Origin: Chiua virens
Lineage: Eukaryota; Basidiomycota; Agaricomycetes; Boletales; Boletaceae
Reading direction: 5' to 3'
Length of the DNA stretch: 64,000 nucleotides
NCBI GenBank assembly: GCA_019787685.1
Contig: JAHNUO010000014.1
Coordinates: 434,001-498,000, forward strand
Shown here: positions 33,448 through 45,471 of the stretch, one piece after another
Layout of the letters: each line of letters starts with the position of its first letter
Position numbering within the stretch: position 1 is the stretch's first letter
Program-made: the position numbers and the translations under genes
The notes under the pieces: generated by a model
Told to the model about the DNA's origin: nothing
Databases searched by the model: none
What the model saw: only the letters and a program-made list of their open reading frames with translations

Positions 33448-33639
33448 GAGGTAACCAAGCGCATTCAAGAAATAGTTTCTCAGCGCGACCAAAAAAAAAA
33501 GAAGCTTGCGCTCGCTCATGAGGGAAATGTTTCTGCAACATTGTCATCGCTGTCTCTATCTGGCAAATAACCGACATTTTTGGACAAGTAAACCATTGTA
33601 ATTTTATCTAAATGGGTCCCTCATTACGTGTGATCTAAC

Positions 33640-35326
33640 TTATTCATTCCCATTCGCTGTTGGTGGGCACCACGCGAAGTTGGAGCTGTACAGCTCTTCG
33701 TCTCGTGATAATGGACGGGTGTGATAGAACATGTACTTGACGCCAGCAACGGGTTGCAGGAAAGAGGGTCGAGGAACCCAGCCCGACGACCACCCACAAC
33801 TTGTGCATTTGAACTTGGCAAAGTTGTGGTTGTTTTGGCGTTTGGAGGTGTTGGTTTTCACTAGACCAGTCTGGCAACTTGGGTTGCCACACATGTGCTC
33901 CAAGCCCCAAATTTTTTCCTTGGGGAACGATCGCACGTATCGTTGGACGATGATGTCACCGCCACCAACTCTTGCCAGTAATATTACTGGCGTGTTTGAG
34001 AGTAGCTCCAGCCTTAGTTGCTGCTGGACAACATGTTCTATGCGCTTGCGCTCCGTATACACTTCCTGGGCCACCTGGAACACAAAACGTGTGACATCCG
34101 TAGGGGGGACTGAGAGGCAGGAGAACGCAATGATGAAGTCAAATCGTCCACTGGATGTGAAACGTTTAGTTTGAATCTTTAATAAGAATTTAACCCCACC
34201 TCTCGACCAAGGGTCGAACAATGCTAAGGAAGCGCAACTTTGAATCAACAAAAGTCCGGCATGTTGCGGCAACAATCCCTCTGGTACCACGCATGATGGG
34301 TAATAGCCCCCATATATCTAGACCAAGGTTATCTGAGATGATCTATTGGTATAAAACTGAAAATTCAAGAAAGGGAAGGTAGGTTTATGACTTACAGCAT
34401 CCGATCTTTCGCTCCATGAAACCTTGCCCGCGGATTGCCCTTGGTCGAACTGACCAAGCAACGCCTCAGAGTCAGTGTCCAACAATATGAGCAAATCAGA
34501 GTTGCTGGAACTCCTGAACAGATCTAATGCCTGTTTGGTGGTGGCTTGGTGGATGTTAGGAAGGTGCGATTCGCCTGTGAGTAATGGGACAGTGGTCGAG
34601 ATAAACTACAACAATGAATGAGATAAGACGGTAGATGGCTCTATTCTATAGGTACTCACCCAATCAGGGTGGTTGAAATAGAAGCCCCTCATCACTTGGT
34701 CCAGCAAGCTAAACGGTAATGAGGTCTTCGAAGGATCAAGGAGCATCCCGAATAAGAAACGTGGCCCAAACTTCCGACTATCGCCAAGGAAGGTCACCGA
34801 AGGTTCGCATTCGTACTGGAGGATCGTCGGCTGAATACCAAGTTTTCCGAGCGAGGCACTAACCGGTAGAGTAGCATTTTGCTTGATGATGCACGGGGGG
34901 CAAACAAATAGATCACTCCGGTTGATTTTCCGTATGCATGGAAGATCATTTGACTTCTTGTAACACAGGGCATTGTGACACCCAGGACGAGTACACTGCA
35001 CCAGCAAACCGAAGTCTCTACAGGAGACACAGGTTTGCAGTGCCGTTGTGGGTTTGAGTTGGTTTGAGGTTGAGTTATCTGATGGTCAAGTATCATAAAT
35101 ATCAACAAGGTACTGGGAACGTAATCTAACAAGAACCTGCTCCAACCACCCGTTCATCACACACACCCTCAGCCATCGGCCCGGGACCCTTTCCCTGACA
35201 AACAACTGGCACAGTGGTACGCGACCTGTCAACTTTGCGCACTTTGCTCAGGCGCACGGGTTGACTATTATCTTGACCTTCACGCTTTCGCAAAACCCTT
35301 CGTGGTACATCTTCCTCCGGCGGCAT
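33640..35326 (-). CDS. Zinc-finger hypothetical protein (PHD-like and zinc-ribbon-like)
   Basis: Read from about 35326 on the minus strand: a basic start (EDVPRRVLRKREGQ, VRLSKVRKVDRSRTT), an intron, then CVSCRDFGLLVQCTRPGCHN and ALCYKKSNDLPCI ... FVCPPC, a Cys/His spacing like a PHD-type finger. A middle part with SPVSASLGKLGIQPT-type and FYFNHPDWVSTYRIEP sequence follows. The last exon (34290-33640) reads LARVGGGDIIVQRYVRSFPK and CGNPSC ... FKCTSCGWSSGWV, a four-Cys zinc-ribbon pattern, and ends at 33640. No enzyme motif seen. It is divergent from the DUF6589 gene, about 310 bp away, with a palindromic element between them. It could be a chromatin reader or the partner gene of a DUF6589 mobile element; both are inference. 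Confidence 0.6.
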
Positions 35327-35533
35327 TTCTTAGTGAATTGGTCTGACGGCGCAGCTGAAAACGAAGCTTATAGTGCGTGGTAATGTGAAGCGTGGCCAGA
35401 AGAGGAAAGGGCGGTGGCGATGGAACGAGCAGGCGGCGGGAGGAGGCGGGACAGTGGCGGCGGACTTGGTGGCTTAAGTAAGCTAGTGTTTACATGTGTT
35501 GTGTCAAAGGGGCGCTCGGACGGTTCAAGTTTG

Positions 35534-35603
35534 GGCAGATTGGTCATTCAAAGGGGTCGCGAGCACGCGGGACCAATCGGCCCCTTCGAATGGCGGTGCT
35601 GCC
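35534..35603. repeat. Short palindromic element, copy C, in a divergent promoter
   Basis: ggcagattggtCATTCAAAGGGG at the left and GGACCAATCGGCCCCTTCGA + ATGGCGGTGCTGCC at the right. The same palindrome as copies A and B in opposite orientation. It lies between the divergent genes starting near 35326 and 35647. Confidence 0.7.
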
Positions 35604-35646
35604 ACGCAGCCGATACGCGATGCACTCGTGACGAACGCATCCGCGA

Positions 35647-38055
35647 ATGGCATTGCAGATCCTTCGCCGCGGGCGCATATCCCTTCTGGATCGCATTCTT
35701 GACATCCTGGACCCTTCGAAATCGGACTTTGTGGTTTACCGAACGCTTTTCTTCACTAATCCGTCTGGGAAGTTTACCGGAATGCTGGATCTTATATTCG
35801 AGAACGATCATGGCCGTGTAAACCTGTTGCATTGGATGGAGCCTCACGCGACCAAACTTGTATCTGAGAAGATTGCCGATGAGATGGACGACGTGAAAAG
35901 TATACTCGGAGGGACTGTGGGCTCGATCACACCAGAAAACCTCCAGGCATGGGACGTCAATTCGTTTATCGGATCCGTAGTCGATGAGAAAGCCCCGATC
36001 AGACAGCGCCAAACAGAAGAATAAATTCAAGTCTTGCAATACCGTATGCAGACCCATTTACCTATGATACTTAATGTATTGATTTTTCAAGGCATGTAAT
36101 GTCATCATCGCGCAGCTTGCAAAAGAACGTTCGCAGCTTAGTATCTACTTTGCTGCACCATTTACTCTATTTCTCTGGACGAACGGGGCCGGATCCCGTC
36201 AGACGATCGAGGCACTGCACAAGTGTGGTCTATGCATATCTTTCCCCTCCCTTACAAAACTGTTGAACAATCTCACGACGCAAACACTCGAGGAGGCAGC
36301 TCGTATTGCCCGTGGTCCTCATGTCATGTGTTACGACAACATCAATATCAGCACCTCGATCTTTGTTGAACAACGAGCATCTGCACCTGCAAAAGTACAG
36401 TCTGGGACATTTGCGGTTCTCTACGAAGTTCGAAACGGCGATCCTGCTCACATGCGTCTATCACCCACACTGTCACGAGCCCAGCAAGCATCTGACCTCA
36501 CCTTCAACTGCGATGTTTTACCGAGTCGAAACTAGATGATGGCGTATCATAGTCAGCTTCGCATCCACATCATCGACTTGTTACTCGACTATTGCAAACC
36601 ATTTCAAGACTACAAACAGCCACCCAGCCTTTTTCACCCTGAGCGACGTAAGATGCCCAAGGGTTATCGGACCAAGCAGTACCCGTTACGGACCTCGACT
36701 ATCGACGAGAGCTCGATCACTGGCAACATTGCGGTCATCAACGATGTCTATGTCAATCAACTGAAGATGACTCACGAACAACTGGCGGATCTGGCAATCC
36801 CAAGCATCAATGATCAGGCTACGAATGCCCGCATACGTGGTGCGAAGGCTCTTCGGACGAAGGACATCAATCCATTTACTCGACTTCAAATCATTCAACT
36901 TTGTTTTGGTCTGTTCCACCTCTGCATGAATCTGATCTGGGCACTCCTACATGTCCATCGGGGCTCGATTCATCAGGTTGGGAGTCTCTTTTACTTCTTT
37001 GCTCTTCTCGACCGCACCCGCCTTGGCTGCGAACATCCCGACTATCATACACTGTGGGCTACGCTTCTTCAAATCCTACGAGGAATCATCCTTAACGCCT
37101 GGAAGGTCGAATGTGGGCGCGCCTCGCTTGGTGCATTTGCTTCATCAAATCCATCACCAGACAAACTAGTCAAAATCGCCGACCAGATCATTTTCAACCA
37201 CACCACTACCGCAGTGCTTGATACCGACAATGCTCATCGTAACATCCGTCTCTTCACTCGTGATCTTTTGTATGTCCTAGAGCTTGTTCACGCAACGTCG
37301 GAGGGAGACTTTGGTCGGATCGAAGATATTCTGGGGAACCTTGCGATGATCTTCCGTGGCGCAGGCTCCAACAACTACTGCTCCGAAATCCTTTGTTTCC
37401 TCCACAACATAAAAAAGATGTGGACGCCTGAGTTTGCGTAAGTCAGATTTTATTTTACTAAACTATTAGCTCGATATAAACATATGTAGTGATATCACGC
37501 GCGACAACATGCTCGTCAACCTGACCGGCATCGAAGGCCACTGCATGCCTATCGATTTGAATATCGAGCACCTCATCAAATTTCTCAAGGTAAGAGCATA
37601 CTGTACAGAACAGAACAGCTCATAACACGGATTCATAGCATTTCTTCGCTGCGAAAGGGATCTATGCCTCTCGGGATCATTTGGGTGACATGGCATCTCC
37701 GCTGCAGTCGATCTTCTCCAGAGTGTCCGAAAGCAAGTTGGCCGTGCTCTCGGGGTCACATATCAGGGAATTGGTCATACCACACCTGACATGTCAGCGA
37801 CCATCAACAAGGTGGCCCACAAAGTTGGCGAGCTCGAGCTTCACATCCCCAAGCCAGACAGACTTGGGAGTGATCTTATCAGGCCTGTAGTGGACACACT
37901 GGAAGCTGGAGGGCGGAAACTAAGGTCCTCGACACTAGCAACATTCAATAGAAAGGTGCGAGGAATGATGGCTGGAGAAGGATTCGAGGGTGAAGATGAT
38001 GAGATCCCTCAAGCGTCGTTTGACCTCTCAGGCTCCGACGAATCTTCAAGTTAGT
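35647..38055 (+). pseudogene. DUF6589-family protein with an in-frame stop
   Basis: Exon 1 (35647-36020) reads FTGMLDLIFENDHGRVNLLH and TGSITPENLQAWD-type sequence, recalling the start of the DUF6589 family of mushrooms. After an intron near 36035-36090 come ACNVIIAQLAKERSQLSIYF, TLFLWTNGAG and HKCGLCISFPSL, GPHVMCYDNINISTSIFVEQ, then FNCDVLPSRN followed by TAG at 36533-36535. The same frame resumes at once with MMAYHSQLRIHIIDLL and runs to 37441 (NPFTRLQIIQLCFGLFHLCM, LDTDNAHRNIRLFTRDLLYV). Two more exons end with an acidic tail (GEDDEIPQASFDLSGSDESS) at 38055. The stop could be a CAG-to-TAG change. The exon 1 to exon 2 join also seems one base out. DUF6589 proteins are often found with mobile elements; their activity is unknown to me. 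Confidence 0.75.
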
Positions 38056-38196
38056 GGGTATTGTTCACACGTCCATGACTTGCATGGTAGCCCTACTTGT
38101 TTGTGCAAACAATGTGCCGATGAACATATGACATTTAGAATGTAGACGCAAAAGACTCGGGCGTCTGTACAGGAGTGAATGTATACATCAATGTTG

Positions 38197-40271
38197 CTAC
38201 CTCTGTGCCAGCTTTGGCTCTCTTTGCAACTCGTGTGCCATTGGATTTCGACTTTGAGAATTCGTCTTCGCCTTCACTTCGCATTGCTGGTCAAACTGTT
38301 TGATGATGGTGAAAATTTGAGTTCCGTATTCCGATCCCCATTCTTCAGATTCTTCGAGGGCAACGAGGTCGGACAGTGATGTGATTCCTGTCGCAGGCGT
38401 CTTGCTAAGCAGTTCGAGTCCATCGTCGTGAATCAAGCGCGTGATTGGCCAGACGCCCTGGTAAGGGTCCTCGTCGTGAGTTTGCTCCCGCCATGCAATG
38501 AGGATGTCCAATAGCTGCTGTCGTTCTGCAGTCGCACGGAGCTGATTTCGTTTGCGTCTTGTCGCTGTTCTGGCTATCGCAGCCTCGATATCGCTTGTGT
38601 ATAGCTCACCATGAAAGAAGGACTGAAGCTTGAAGTCACTGTCGGGATGTGACGATCGCAACACCATCGAGCTGTGCAAAGTAATGCTAGGGATATTATT
38701 TGTGTGGTATCGCTGTGTAATCAGTAACTGCAACCTTCTGGAGACCGATCATTGAGGTACTTTGCGAAGAACTCACGAAGGCATGTCTCAGATTGGACAA
38801 ATCGGAGAGATGCGTAGCCAGTGCGATCCTGCTTTGAAGAAGTCTTCTTTACTGTTCCCGCATACGGCCTGTCAGGGTCGCTTGACTGCTCATCTCCTTC
38901 GACTGAGGTTAGCTCCGAGTTGAGTGCCCAGGGCTCTACCATTTCAAGGTAAAGGCCACGAAGACCTTGATCTCGAACCGCACGTCCAGCTCGCTGCGCC
39001 GCCTCAGTCCTATTCTTGCATATGCCATACTGAATGACGATCAGGACGCCTCGAATGTCAAGCCCCTACAGAAAAGTTAACTTCAAATATATTATGAGAC
39101 CTGACTCACTGTTGATGCACCGGCCGTAGCATGAAGTATGCGGCAGGTACCATCTGGTGACGAGAAGTCCTCAAACGTTTGCTGAAGATATTCTAGTGAC
39201 ATGTCGCTGTGATAATGTTTGACAATGCCACGGTTTTGGAGGTCATTTGGTAATTTTGCATTGACATAGGCGGTTGCGTCGGCTGCATCCTGTTTGCAAT
39301 CATGAAATACGAGTGTTTTCGGAATGGACATGGGTGGATGAAGTTGTGGGATCAAGAGGTCAAAATTTCGGAAGTTTCGAAGGCCGCCCACCAAGGGGAC
39401 AGTTGCGTATGTGATATTTGGTCGGTTGGTCGATAGGTTTATTTCGAGGCAGTTGGACGACATCAAGAGTTGTTTTTTGATGACAGCAAGGATATGGAGA
39501 GGTAATATCGCCGATAGTGCTTGGAATGGTGTGTTTAGGGAGCAGGACGCGGAATTCGCCCAACTATCTTCTCCATAGTGTGGCAGGCCTGCTGTATATA
39601 TATTGTGAGCCTCGTCGACATAGACGCAGCTGATCTTCTTGTTGAATGACTGGTCTTGACGGATGAGCCGTGCTAGTCGAGGAAGATGGCCGTTATACAC
39701 CCCAAGTTGTTCAGGTGAAACAATGAGGTGTTGATACCTCCCTGCTCTAATCATCTGGTGATCTTAAGTTTTTGCACGCATACCATGTTATGAGCTCTTT
39801 ACCTCCCAAAGTTTTGGATCGTTCGGGGTGTCCTCATTGATGGTCATCGTGCTGATATTGTATTTTTGACACTCCAGAACCTGGACAAGCCATCGACTGA
39901 TCTCACACTCTCACTGTCAGCATACATGAACAGAAGTCTCACCTGAGTTGCCTGCAAGCGCTTGAGCGGTGATATGGTTATTGATATCGAATCGGGTGGA
40001 TCAATAAACAGAGTGTCTTTGCGCAACCTGTGACCATGCTGTCACGGTGCTGTAAGGTAGCAAGGGAAGCTTGAAGCTGGAAAACATGCGGAACGACCAC
40101 CCCTCGAGTCAGAGTCCAGATGATAAGAGATGCCCGGAGTGCATCGATCTTCTCATTATCGGATAGGTCAGCTAGGTATTCCGTAGGCAGTCGATCACGG
40201 ATAAGATTATGAGCAGTTCGGTCGAGTACATCCAATGGAGCACTTCGAAGTCCATGGATGGTGATATCCAT
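38197..40271 (-). CDS. RecQ-like helicase, full length but with damaged Walker A (right copy)
   Basis: Read from ATG 40271 (MDITIHGLRSAPLDVLDRTA). Motif I is MVTGCAKT, shorter than the usual AGTGCGKT and with A in place of the G before K. Then SITISPLKRLQATQ (motif Ia region), LIVSPEQLGVYNGH, VDEAHN (DEAH, 39605-39616), PKTLVFHDCKQDAADATAY (motif IV), VKHYHSDMS and GTCRILHATAGAST (motif V). An intron (GTGAGTCA...CTGTAG) precedes GLDIRGVLIVIQYGIC and QRAGRAVRDQG (motif VI). A C-terminal region of about 270 residues ends at 38197. Intron positions match the truncated left copy. The fold is kept, but ATP binding is doubtful because of motif I. RecQ-like genes are expanded in mushrooms, often near transposons. 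Confidence 0.8.
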
Positions 40272-40322
40272 TGACGATAAGCATTGACGATAACACCACA
40301 GGCAAGAGCAACTATGCTCTAC

Positions 40323-40388
40323 GAACATATTGGGAACATATGGTTCATTGGTTGCTATGGCAATGAACCATATGTTCCCAATATGTTC
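40323..40388. repeat. Perfect 28-bp inverted repeat (right copy)
   Basis: Mirrors 25099-25164 exactly; ends 52 bp upstream of the RecQ-like start codon at 40271. Confidence 0.9.
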
Positions 40389-40895
40389 TCTATACATACT
40401 GAGGTGTGCACGAGGTGTATTACAGATCCGTACTTGCGTCCCACAATTATAATGATCATATATTTTCATTTAGGAAATAATTATGGTTTCTTGGATTTTC
40501 AATCGCGAAGACGTTATCTTATTGGCTCAAGGTCAGGTGACAGTGGGAACCCGCCCATCCCGCCAAATTCAAACCCAGATTTACCAGACCGTCTATCGAT
40601 GCGGCTTGCCTTGTGCTTGCCTGTTTTAGACGGGCTGGTCACCAGACTAGGTGACGAAACTGATATGCGGTGGCCCACAAACTCGCGACAACAGCACTCC
40701 GGGCACGGTTGTCCTGCTTTCCATACTCTCGTGTCAGTGTTAGCACAGCGCGGCTTAGGCGTCATCGAAGGCTTCCTCGCCCGAAAGGGCAGAGCCATCG
40801 TGACGTGCATCTAAATGCATTCTTGCTCGTGCGAGCAGAGGCATTATGATGCGTAGCTATGCTCCACGGGAACTTCAAGGCCTCGTCGTTCGTAA
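40389..40895. other. Unassigned upstream region (mirror of 24591-25098)
   Basis: No gene supported. It contains the third copy of the 24-bp motif, here reading TAGACGGGCTGGTCACCAG then ACTAG. One base shorter than the left arm near 40880. Confidence 0.35.
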
Positions 40896-41301
40896 GGACG
40901 ACCACGACGGGAAGTAGTGTCCCCGTTGTCGGCAAGAAATTCGGACACGGATGACGGCGGGATGTGATGCCCCCGCCGTCAGCAAGAACTTCGGACATGA
41001 ACGACGATGGGAAGTGATACCCCGTCGTTGGCAAGAAGGACACGGACGACGGCGGGAAGTGATGCCCCCGCCGTCAGCAAGAAGGACATGGACGACGGCG
41101 GGAAGTGATGCCCCCGCCGTCAGCAAGAAGGACATGGACGACGGCGGGAAGTGATGCCCCCGCCGTCAGCAAGAAGGACATGGACGACGACGGGAAGTGA
41201 TGCCCTGTCGTCGGCAAGAAGGACGCGGACGACGGCGGGAAATGATGCCCCCGCCGTCAGCAAGAAGGACATGGATGACGACGGGAAGTCCCGTCGTCGG
41301 C
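40896..41301. repeat. Tandem minisatellite of about 46-bp hairpin units (right copy)
   Basis: Same array as 24231-24590 but with one additional 46-bp unit (GACGACGGCGGGAAGTGATG ... CATG), giving about nine units. The length difference between otherwise near-identical arms shows unit gain or loss since the duplication. Confidence 0.9.
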
Positions 41302-41594
41302 TGTTGGGAAGCACGAGGACAACCCCCCTAGGCCCGCTCCCAAGCACCTGTCCTGATCAGCACCCACATAGTCGACCTCCAATTCGACAAAATTGAAGGG
41401 GTTTTGGAACTCGAAGTCAAGGCCAACAATGGGGTGTATATACTTCCCCAGAATTGACGCTGCGGAGCTCAGGAAGAGTGGTGAGGGTGGATTGTGTGGC
41501 TGTTGAGCAAAGGCGGTTGTAGAGCTGGGCGATGGCGTTAACAAGGTTGGTATGATGACAGCCACCCGTGAAAGCCGTAAACAGAGTCTTACTG

Positions 41595-41918
41595 TATACA
41601 AGGATAGCCTTCGGATGATGGCATCATAATTGCACTGGTATAAGTAGATACATGCAGACTATAGAAGGAGATGATGGTACACTACGTTAGTCGTAGATTT
41701 AGTTTCATTTGAAGGTGCAAATAGTAGGAGAATGTCTTCTGGTTTGCATACTCTCGACAGAGCAGTGTACAGCTGCCCATGAGCAAATGGTTCGACGAGG
41801 AGGTCGAGTACAGCTCTGTCGAGAGTCAAACGCTGGCATCCGTTGAACGTATAGCCCCATCCCCTCCAACGTGTAAAATTCCACGTCGTGATTAGTGCCG
41901 GAGGGCAAAAAAATGAAA
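41595..41918 (-). mobile_element. Helitron remnant copy 2, 5'-truncated (right copy)
   Basis: Only the helicase-tail part is left: FNGCQRLTLDRAVLDLLVEP, FAHGQLYTALSRVC, SNETKSTTNVVYHHLLL. The upstream 500 bp present in the left arm, including the 5' terminus, are missing. The flanking host sequence ...GTCATA joins directly to TTTCATTTTTTTGCCC. Confidence 0.85.
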
Positions 41919-42364
41919 TATGACATAGGCGCACGGAATGAGATGTGGTTAATATAGCGATGATATCGGTCACATACCAATATGCTATGTACAGGAACAT
42001 ACGGTCCGGTATGTCTACTGAATAGACTCAAGGATTTATTTCTGCGTCTTTTGCGGAAAGTATATAGTACTCATCAGTTGTATGCGAGGTACATAAACTC
42101 GGCTAAAATATAGATTCTATACTTTTTACACTTAGACGTGTAGATTTAGACAATGGTGTGGGTTTCCTGCGTCTGTCCACGATATCCAAAATTTTTGGGA
42201 ACCAATAAGGTATAGTCGGTGAATCGGCGAACCTTAGACAAAGTGAGGTCAGAAGTAACTATCTTTCGCGGTCTTTATTGTTCTCGTCTACATATCCTCA
42301 TCGCCTGTACAATGCTTGACTTGGTCCAATGAGCCTACGGTTTTCCCACAAGCTGGCAAATTAC

Positions 42365-44937
42365 TCACCTTAGCGCTTTGGTGACCTCGGAGCTGTACAT
42401 ACCCCAACTGTTAGAATCGACCTCGGTTGATGAGTCGGGGACCAACGGCAGGCCAGCATCTGCATAAAATCGTCCTACATCCTCAAATTCCTCTGTGCCT
42501 TGGCCGGGTGTGGATCCAAAAATAAGCTCATTCAATTTACTCCTCTTTCTCCATTCCGACCAGTCTGAAACCCCATCAGTTAAACCCGGCGTCGTGTGGA
42601 ACAAGGGGCATACCTAACGTTTCCACATCCCTTTCCCACCATCGGCACGTAGCCACATTGCCGCTGTTTTGCTGGTAAGGGATAGGTGTGTTCCGCTCAT
42701 ACGTAAGGAGCAAGAAAAATTTGAGCCAAAACGGCATCAACTCTGTTCTGTCCGAGAAAGATACAATCCCACCTTCAGGTTGCACATCCGAGTCATACCA
42801 ACTTCGAACCTCTTCGAAAAAGGCTTCACGGATGTTGGCCACGTAGTTTCCAACCTGCCTGATGTGCCCCCGCCACGCATCTGGAATCCGACCGTCCATT
42901 GAGGTGAACCACAGGCAGTATAGCATGTGGTTCAGCAACCTGATGCCGAATCGACAGCAAGCTGGAATCCAGAGATGGATGCCCTTCCCCTTCATGACAG
43001 GGACGGCCTTCTGCGATGCATCGTATCCCCCACAGTAAAAAAATGCTGGGGTAGACATGACTGCGGATGTTGACCTTTTCCACAGATCCTGCGCGGCTTC
43101 ATGACAGTGAGGCAATGAAGTTCCGGGGCTTGGACATCCGTGGAGTTTTGCAAGACTAGCCCTGTCCACTCCGGTACGTGAGTCGCTCATGCTGCCCACA
43201 GAAGTGTGCTTTTCAAGCCCCAGTTTTTCCCCCTGAAGCGAAGTGGTAAGCCATGCATACCACAGCATTAGTGGAAGCTGAAGTAAATCGTCCCCAGATT
43301 TATTGTAGAGTCTATGGGAGCGGAAATCTTGAACCAACTTCACAGTTGCATGCAAGTTTTCCGGACTGACGAAGTCGCAGGCGATTTTGATCGCATCATC
43401 GCAGTTGCTAACCTGGATTCTGCAATGAGCCAGGGGGAATCCAGGGATGATGAAAAACAAACCTGGTGAGGGCACCCTGCAGGTATAAACACGGCATCAC
43501 CTGGTTTTTGGTAAATGACGAAAGGGTGAACGTTGTATTGCTCTGCTAATGTGCGCAGCATACGCGGAGTAAGATAATAGTGCTGGGATTGAATTGAGTC
43601 GATATTTGCAGCGTGCGGTATGGTGGTTAGAAATCTTCGAACCACAGGCGCCGTGCATGCAGGGAAGATATGCCATAGTGCAGAGCCCGGGGATCCATCT
43701 GGCTGGCTTTCGGCCCATGTCATGACGTTGATTGCATCCGCTACATCAAAATGCAAGCGCGTGGATCCATGATGCTCATCGTCTTGCAGGCTGGCATGTG
43801 CGACGTACATCTTAGGCCCTGTGCTGCATCATTACAAGGGTTGGATTGAAGCGAGGAAGGTCACTTGCCGAGATCAGGAGCCAGAGAATTTTCGGGAAAG
43901 TAGGCTGCAAAGTTGAGAACCCCATCTGGTCGAGTCAAATCACGGAATGGAAGACCTTCTAGGAATGCTTCATAAAGCTTTGGAAAAACATCACGAAAGT
44001 GTTCTGTGGGCGGCCAGTCCTACAAAAGTACCGATTTAGGACCATCATGGCCCATTTGCGGCTGCATACAACCCACCTTGAGCTTATGAATGGCCCCAGA
44101 CCTGGGACGAGAGGCTTTCTTCCCGAAACTCGAGAAAAAATCCCAAACCGTAGACTCAGTCTTTTCATTGGTCTCACAATTGACCAGCTCCACTGGAGTA
44201 GAGCCGTGGTCCCGCTGGAATGCTGAGGGAGTCCAGAGGTCTTCGAACACCACGTTTAACCCAGATACCACCACCGGGTCCCCGGTAGACCAGTGTCGTC
44301 GAAAGGTGTCGATCGAGGCGCCTTCTTGCAGAGTCACGACATCCCTGCGTGGAGGCAGGTCTGCAGAATGCATGTGCACGTCACTTATAAGACATCAGCG
44401 GCCGCTTGCTGAAGGCTTGAAGATAACTTACCCGGTTGAACATTGGGACCTCAGTGCCCTCTGCATTCTTACAGCAGTGTGTTGGGGCTCATTCACTTTG
44501 AATCGTGATATAGGAATGAGACAACATGCGGTGGCAATGTGTGTGTGCTCTCCACCCTGCGAACAGATGGCGCAAAATTCTCCCCCACATACCTGGCAAA
44601 ACCAAGTTTGCGAAAATAGGGTTGTACAACACCGATCTAAATACATTATATAAATCTACTCACGTTTAAAACAATAATGCTCACCACAAGTAACCAGCAG
44701 GCCCATCTCTCTTGGTCGGAAAAGAATTCCTTCATGTCGCTGATGTTCTGCTTCTTTCTGTAGGTCAGAGAAAAGTTCTAATGCGCAACGAGCCTTCCTG
44801 GAAGTTAGCAAGGTGTTGGTGCCGTAGAAACCTACGACTGACCTGCATCTCCCTGACGGTATCATGGTCAGGGAGTCTGTTGAACGCCCGGCGTAGAATG
44901 GGATCCTGTCTTTGTTCTCCAGAGAAACTGAACCCAT
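42365..44937 (-). CDS. KDM3-like JmjC histone demethylase (right copy)
   Basis: Mirror of the gene at 20095-22667; the translated blocks I compared are identical, including the finger FCQVCGGEFCAICSQGGEH, the iron-ligand segment TRLHFDVADAINVMTW, the distal PAGCPHQ and the C-terminal extension. Start ATG at 44937 is equally provisional. If both copies are expressed the demethylase gene is present twice. Sequence identity leaves no sign that one copy is degenerating. Confidence 0.8.
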
Positions 44938-45370
44938 GATTTTGCTCCTCCCCCTTCCCAATGATCCTCACAAATCGTATACCTTTGGAAATAAAACTTG
45001 TTACAAAACATACGTCCCACGATTCAGCATTTTGAAGTCTGACCTCGAAACCTGCACTCCTCCTTCGGGTCTACTGATTCGCAAACCAAACATTTATTCG
45101 CGCCCAATCCGGAAGGAAGCTTCAGGCAGGTCGAATTTTGCCACATGAGTTGACACAGCTGGACGGAGTGGCAGCCGTACCAGGAAAGTTGGTCAAGGAG
45201 GAGCCTTTCTTGAATTCCTGGACCCTATGGGGACAGGTTGAGGTTGGTAAAATGTCGGGTGATCGCTCCCGATTTGGTTCTTGCTGATCGATTGTGTTTC
45301 TTGCTCGATATGTCTACGCAGTCACGTGTGACGGTGGGGTATTTGCTTAGGGACAGCACCGTCATGCGAA

Positions 45371-45435
45371 GGCAGCACCGCCATTCGAAGGGGTCGATTA
45401 CCGACCAATCGGCCCCTTGGAATGATGAATCTACC
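45371..45435. repeat. Short palindromic element, mirrored copy A
   Basis: Reverse complement of 19597-19661, just upstream of the right borealin-like gene. Confidence 0.7.
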
Positions 45436-45471
45436 AAACCATCCTCGTCAAAGACACTGACGACGAGCATG

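Larger units (their letters stand above)
28985..33480 (+). mobile_element. DIRS-type tyrosine-recombinase retrotransposon, decayed and 3'-truncated
   Basis: In order on the plus strand: a gag-like region with a zinc-knuckle-like motif, a reverse transcriptase, an RNase H and a tyrosine recombinase. This order and the presence of a YR instead of a DDE integrase define the DIRS order. Frames are broken in several places (shifts near 29290, 30590, 30980, 31560, 32060), and the recombinase stops at 33447 before its catalytic end. No terminal repeats of the DIRS kind were found by eye. The 5' limit is approximate. Confidence 0.82.
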
